Source: Burkholderia sp. BCC1644 (GTDB lineage Bacteria; Pseudomonadota; Gammaproteobacteria; Burkholderiales; Burkholderiaceae). From it: a DNA stretch of 64,000 nucleotides. Where the stretch lies: the NCBI RefSeq assembly GCF_902833225.1, contig NZ_CADFEI010000011.1, forward strand, positions 124,001-188,000, given 5' to 3'. Numbering within the stretch: position 1 is the stretch's first letter; each line of letters opens with the position of its first letter. Shown here piece by piece: positions 60,279 to 64,000 of this stretch. The translations under genes and the position numbers were made by a program. A model generated the notes under the pieces. It saw only the letters and a list, made by a program, of their open reading frames with translations. It made no database searches and was not told where the DNA came from.

Positions 60279-61295
60279 TCAATAGTTGTTTTCGGTGGCC
60301 GACTGAAACCGGCGCCAACGCATGTCGATCAACCATCCGAAGCATGCCAGGACGCCATACCACGCGAGGAACGACAGCCATTGCTGCAGTTCGGGGCGGC
60401 CCTTTGCCCACATGGCCAGAATTATGCCCGCGAGCATGATGAGGTACCAATAAACGGCGGTCCGACCGTGGCTGACGCCCGATCGGACCATCCTTTGATA
60501 ATAATGCTCGCGGTGCGCCTGCCAGAACTTTTCTCCGCGTAACAGGCGTCTCAAAAGTGTTACAGATGCGTCGGCAATAAAGGGCGCGAATACCATCGCA
60601 GGGAACCAGATCGGCCAGACATCGGTACGCCAGCCCCAGTAGCCCAGCGCACCGGCCAGGAATCCGAGCGGAATCGAGCCGGCATCACCGAGGAACAGTC
60701 TCGCCGGGTGGAAATTGAGCAGAAGAAAGCCCAGCGCCGCGCCGGCGACCGCCGCGCCCGCCACGGCGAGATCGGGCGACGCATGTGCGCCACCGAGCGC
60801 CGCAACCGCGTAACCGCCGAAGCCGAACAGCGCCATGCCGCCCGCAAGGCCGTCGGCCCCGTCCATGAAGTTGTACAGGTTCGTCAGCCAGACCATCGCG
60901 AAACCCACGCCGGCGAGCAGCCACCAGGGTGCATCGGCCGGAAAGACGACGATCAGCGCGACGACTGCCGCGAGGTGCGCCGAGAACCGCACGCGGGCCG
61001 GCAGCCCGCGCCGGTCGTCGATCTGCGACATCGCGGCCAATCCCGCCGCGGCGACGGCGATCAGCCAGAGCCGCGGCGACAGCGCCAGCAGCGCAACGAC
61101 GCAAACCGGCACGATGCCCCATCCGCCGACGCGCGGTGTCGGCAGCGTATGAAGCGAACGATCGTTCGGAATGTCGGTCGCGAGGCGCCAGGCCCACCCC
61201 GTGGCAAGCAGTACGCGGAGAATCGTCGTCGAGGCGAATGCGGCGGCCAGGGCCACCGCGGCCGTGGTGAGCCAGGTGGGGTTCGCGAGAAGCAT
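60279..61295 (-). CDS. wbiH: Second WecA-type glycosyl-1-phosphate transferase (WbiH-like)
   Basis: A 338-residue membrane enzyme with the MraY/WecA motifs: DRSLHTLPTPRVGGWGIVPV (about 43-62), NLYNFMDGADGLAGG (about 136-150), RLFLGDAGSIPLGFLAG (about 192-208) and AHREHYYQRMV. Similar to WbpL/WbcO proteins that initiate with a FucNAc- or QuiNAc-type sugar. Its neighbours are the dehydratase and epimerase that make such a donor. Slightly lower GC than neighbours near its 3' end. Confidence 0.9.
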   Translation of the reverse strand: MLLANPTWLTTAAVALAAAFASTTILRVLLATGWAWRLATDIPNDRSLHTLPTPRVGGWGIVPVCVVALLALSPRLWLIAVAAAGLAAMSQIDDRRGLPARVRFSAHLAAVVALIVVFPADAPWWLLAGVGFAMVWLTNLYNFMDGADGLAGGMALFGFGGYAVAALGGAHASPDLAVAGAAVAGAALGFLLLNFHPARLFLGDAGSIPLGFLAGALGYWGWRTDVWPIWFPAMVFAPFIADASVTLLRRLLRGEKFWQAHREHYYQRMVRSGVSHGRTAVYWYLIMLAGIILAMWAKGRPELQQWLSFLAWYGVLACFGWLIDMRWRRFQSATENNY

Positions 61296-61301
61296 GTGGT
61301 C

Positions 61302-62267
61302 TTATTTTCGTGTATCGCGCGAACGATACCATGCGGCGGTCGCTTCGAGGCCCTGGCGGGTCGTATAGGGCGGATGCCAGCCCAGCACGCGCCGGATCCG
61401 GCCCGTGTCGAGCTGCAGGCTGCCGGTCAGGCGATCGATGGCCGCGCTGCGGCCGGTCAGCTTGCCGGCCACGCGCAACAGGGCCGGCGGAACCGCAAGC
61501 AGCCGCGCCGGCTTGCCGAGCGCGTCGCCGACGAGGCGCAGCAGGCCCGCGACCGACGGTGCATCGTCGTCGGCGACGTGAAAGCATTCGCCGGCCGCGC
61601 GCGGGTCGATTGCGCAACGCAGCAGCGCATCGGCGAGGTTGTCGACGTAGACGATGCTGCGGCGCGCTGCAACCGCGCCGAGCGGCAACGGCATCCCGCG
61701 CGCGACCGCGTCCATCATCCGCAGGAAGTTGGCGCGGACGGCCGGCCCGTAGACGAGCGGCGGACGAACGATGACGACGTCGAGCCCCGCCGACGCACCG
61801 AACTGCGCGAGCTGCCGCTCCGCCCGCAGCTTCGAGCGGCCGTATGCATCCTGCGGATCGGGTTCGAACGCCTCGGACAGCGGCACCCCGCCGTCACGCT
61901 CTCCGACCGCCTTGATGCTGCTCGCGAACACGATGCGGCGCACGCCGTGATGGCGCGCCGCCTCGGCGAGACGCAGCGTGCCGGCGACGTTGGTGGCGTC
62001 GAATGCGGCGTCGGGATCGGGCGACTCGTCGCGCATCACATGCACGCGCGCGGCGAGATGGATCACGCAATCGGCGGCCAGGTCGGCCGGCCAGCTTTCG
62101 TCAAGGCCGTCGAAATCGGCGGTGTCGTGTACCCATTCGCGCACGCCGTCGATGCAGCCGCCCGGACGCCGCACCAGTGCGGTAACCGTGTGCCCGGCTT
62201 CCAGCGCGCGGCGGCAGACTGCACGGCCGACGAAGCCGTTCGCGCCGGTGACGACAAGGTGACTCAC
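61302..62267 (-). CDS. wbiG: NAD-dependent nucleotide-sugar epimerase/reductase (WbiG-like)
   Basis: A 321-residue short-chain epimerase. VTGANGFVGRAVCRRAL at the N-terminus, FASSIKAVG with the Ser, and DAYGRSKLRAE with Tyr-Lys (about 144-148). It acts with the WbiI-type dehydratase to give UDP-QuiNAc or UDP-FucNAc, depending on stereochemistry. It starts within the stop of the upstream GT2 gene (four-base overlap). Confidence 0.9.
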   Translation of the reverse strand: MSHLVVTGANGFVGRAVCRRALEAGHTVTALVRRPGGCIDGVREWVHDTADFDGLDESWPADLAADCVIHLAARVHVMRDESPDPDAAFDATNVAGTLRLAEAARHHGVRRIVFASSIKAVGERDGGVPLSEAFEPDPQDAYGRSKLRAERQLAQFGASAGLDVVIVRPPLVYGPAVRANFLRMMDAVARGMPLPLGAVAARRSIVYVDNLADALLRCAIDPRAAGECFHVADDDAPSVAGLLRLVGDALGKPARLLAVPPALLRVAGKLTGRSAAIDRLTGSLQLDTGRIRRVLGWHPPYTTRQGLEATAAWYRSRDTRK

Positions 62268-63109
62268 CAGAGCCTCCAGCCGAAGCGGTTGTAGAACTTG
62301 AAGGCCGATGCGGCGAACATGCGGATGTGCGCGAAGCCCTTGCGGGATGCGCCGCCGCCGTGATGAATCACGCGCACCGACGGGACATACGCGACGCGGG
62401 CGACCTCGTGCGCGCGCAGGCTCAGGTCGTAGTCCTCGAAGTACAGGAAGTAGCGCGGATCGAAGCCGCCAAGCTTCTTCAGGACTTCGGTCCGGAACAG
62501 CATGAAGCAGCCGCTGACAATGGGGGGATCCCAGACGACGTTCTGGCCGTTGATGACATCGCGCATTTCGTAGCGTGCGAGACGCTTCGCAAAAGGTGCG
62601 CGGAACCGCGCCGGCAGGAAGCCGCGCACGAGCAGATCGAGCATCGCCGGGTAACGGCGGCAGAGATACTGCTGCCCGCCCGCGTCATCGCCGATCCACG
62701 GTGTCAGCGCACCGGTGTCCGGATGCGAATCGAGAAACGCACGAGCGGCAACAAGCGCGTTTGCGTCGAGATCGATGTCGGGATTCAGGATCAGATGAAG
62801 CGGGCGCGTCGACGCTTCGATCGCGAGATTGTGCCCCCGCCCGTAGCCGACGTTGCCGTGGCCCGACAGAATCCGGGTTGTGATGCCTGCGGCAATGAGT
62901 CGGTCGATCATCGCCTCGATATTGCCGAGACCACCGTTATCGACCAGAAACAAATCGACCGGGCATTCGGGCGAGGCCGTACGCAGTCGTTCGCACGCAG
63001 CGACCAGACTGAACAGCGTCTGCTCAAGTTGAACGGCGTCGGGGTGATAAACGACGATGGAAACTGACAAACCATCATTATCGCGAGGGGGCACGCTTAT
63101 TACATTCAT
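62264..63109 (-). CDS. Family 2 glycosyltransferase, rhamnosyltransferase-like
   Basis: A 281-residue GT2. SIVVYHPDAVQLEQTLFSL, VDNGG, the acceptor/metal site LNPDIDLD (DxD about residue 113) and GCFMLFRTEVLKKLGGFDPRYFLYFEDYDLSLRA (about 200-233) are as in rhamnosyltransferases such as RfbF/WbbL. It is the first gene of the four-gene minus-strand operon. The donor (dTDP-rhamnose) is inferred from family resemblance. Confidence 0.87.
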   Translation of the reverse strand: MNVISVPPRDNDGLSVSIVVYHPDAVQLEQTLFSLVAACERLRTASPECPVDLFLVDNGGLGNIEAMIDRLIAAGITTRILSGHGNVGYGRGHNLAIEASTRPLHLILNPDIDLDANALVAARAFLDSHPDTGALTPWIGDDAGGQQYLCRRYPAMLDLLVRGFLPARFRAPFAKRLARYEMRDVINGQNVVWDPPIVSGCFMLFRTEVLKKLGGFDPRYFLYFEDYDLSLRAHEVARVAYVPSVRVIHHGGGASRKGFAHIRMFAASAFKFYNRFGWRLW

Positions 63110-63182
63110 CCGTGGTTCGACTGCGCGCCTGCATGATGAAGCGCTGGTTGGACAACTGCCGATGCATGAGAATCACACACTC

Positions 63183-63202
63183 GTACGGTTATCGAACCGT
63201 AC
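63183..63202 (-). promoter_or_regulatory. Perfect 8-bp hairpin in the leader of the O-antigen operon
   Basis: GTACGGTT (63183-63190) and AACCGTAC (63195-63202) form a perfect stem with a four-base loop. It lies within the presumed 5' untranslated region, about 75-95 nt upstream of the start codon. It has no T run. It may be a DNA operator or an RNA element. No JUMPstart/ops sequence was found nearby. Confidence 0.45.
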
Positions 63203-63240
63203 AAGCCCCCTTTTCGTTTGAAAGGCGGTGTCGTCCCGAC

Positions 63241-63268
63241 ATTTTAACGTCTGCGTGCCGGGCAGCAA
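63241..63268 (-). promoter_or_regulatory. Promoter candidate of the wbiGHI operon
   Basis: On the minus strand TAAAAT (63246-63241) lies 16 bp after TTGCTG (63268-63263). The -10 is good, the -35 mediocre. A start near 63234 gives a 125-nt leader. The remainder of 63110-63670 has lower GC than the flanks and no gene I can support. Confidence 0.4.
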
Positions 63269-63670
63269 TCATAAAATCCGCCCCCATTTTAAGCGCCGCG
63301 TCGAATACGATGAACCAGCACCATCGAACGCACGCGATACCCTCCCCGTGCGCCGCGCTCAACGGTTGACCGGCCGGAACGAATCGGTCTTCGATGAGTC
63401 AATGCTGCTCGCAAGTAACGCATGGTAACGGCATGTTTTGAAATTGCCGTACTCAAGTCGTGCCTGCATTTCGTGTCTGCTTAGAATGTACCTACTGTTT
63501 CCGGGTGCGCCACATGCCAGCCATTGGATACGGCACGTTGCCGTGCAACTTCGCCTGGAGTGCCCGCGCAGCCCTCGTCGCGGCCGCTTGAACATGGCCT
63601 CGCCGGCATCGCACTGATGGCACCAAGCAGCAACGCAATTGCCCCTCTTTATACAGGTCCGTTTCACTCT

Positions 63671-64000
63671 ATGCTCAACTCCTCGTCCGCGACACCGACC
63701 TTGATCGTCGTCCTGGGCATGCACCGTAGCGGAACAAGCGTTCTCACGCGCGCGATGGAAACGCTCGGTGCCGATCTCGGCTCGAGACTCATGCCTGCGG
63801 CAGCAGGAAACAACGACAAGGGATTTTTCGAAGATCTTGACGTCAATCAGATCAACATCGATGTCATGCACGCCGCTGGGTTCGACTGGGACACCATGGC
63901 ACCGATCGACTCTAGCGCGATCGACATGCACCGACTCGATGAGCTCCGTGTCAAGGCCGCGGCCATGATTCGTGCAAAATGCGGCGGCAAGACTTTTGCG
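63671..64000 (+). CDS. Sulfotransferase-family protein, N-terminal fragment (runs off the window)
   Basis: An open frame of 110 codons continues past the end of the window. It starts MLNSSSATPTLIVVLGMHRSGTSVLTRAME; GMHRSGTS is the PAPS-binding P-loop of sulfotransferases, which usually begins a roughly 250-600-residue protein. Other domains (glycosyltransferase or TPR) may follow. Located beside the O-antigen genes, it may sulfate a polysaccharide. The upstream 560 bp is AT-richer than average. Confidence 0.8.
   Translation, partial: MLNSSSATPTLIVVLGMHRSGTSVLTRAMETLGADLGSRLMPAAAGNNDKGFFEDLDVNQINIDVMHAAGFDWDTMAPIDSSAIDMHRLDELRVKAAAMIRAKCGGKTFA

Noticed and set aside
63110..63670. JUMPstart/ops element
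   Set aside because: GGCGGTAG was not found on either strand in this spacer.
1..64000. CRISPR array
   Set aside because: No series of regularly spaced identical repeats with unique spacers. The only tandem arrays are the 12-bp units at 42035 and the ureE hexamers.

Overview
The window is GC-rich (about two thirds G+C outside one island) and reads as a chromosome-1 segment of a Burkholderia, most likely of the B. cepacia complex. The evidence is the gene content and order: a urt urea transporter followed by ureDABCEFG, waaA-kdoO-waaC, and an O-antigen block containing wbiG-wbiH-wbiI-type genes. Start codons were chosen from family N-termini, Shine-Dalgarno sequences and overlaps. Species assignment is inference.

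Layout. 1-562: a candidate small RNA on the minus strand whose promoter carries a perfect palindrome. 563-7753: ubiD, a LysE exporter, a Pro/Tyr-rich exported protein, a DUF2520 dehydrogenase-like protein, YggT, DUF190-CrcB, and a sedolisin-type secreted peptidase behind an AT-rich upstream region. 7791-11917: a sirtuin, a DUF4406 protein with NudK, a divergent DeoR regulator, and a split chromate transporter. 11950-16463: an organic-acid module (enoyl-CoA hydratase, CaiB CoA-transferase, MFS permease, divergent LysR). 16585-19461: an SMR pump, an ArgO/LysE exporter, a tartrate-dehydratase-like enzyme and a cupin.

19703-24196 is a low-GC island bounded by a 96-bp imperfect direct repeat that contains the promoter and 5' half of tRNA-Gly(CCC). 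Inside is a four-gene minus-strand operon (80-aa helical protein, XRE regulator, retron/group-II-like reverse transcriptase, HEPN-like protein with an Rx4H motif). A divergent ImmA/IrrE metallopeptidase lies on the other side. About 220 nt of potentially highly structured RNA precede the operon. This is the best candidate in the window for an undescribed, probably anti-phage, system.

24425-29876: purine/urate catabolism (guanine deaminase-like enzyme, cytosolic and exported HIUases, MFS permease, LysR, OHCU decarboxylase UraD). 29877-35881: a candidate sRNA, trmB, uppP, a DUF1439 lipoprotein, a YkgJ protein, hemN, a small unknown, a pcm-like methyltransferase and a rhodanese. 36247-47670: urea uptake (urtABCDE) and urease (ureD, ureABC, ureEFG), with textbook sigma-54 promoters before urtA and before ureA, so nitrogen control is likely.

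47734-64000: lipopolysaccharide. waaA, kdoO and waaC build and modify the inner core. A phosphomannomutase/phosphoglucomutase feeds sugar nucleotides. A Wzx flippase, three glycosyltransferases, GalE, two WecA-type initiating transferases, a WbiI-type dehydratase, a WbiG-type epimerase and a truncated sulfotransferase form the O-antigen region.
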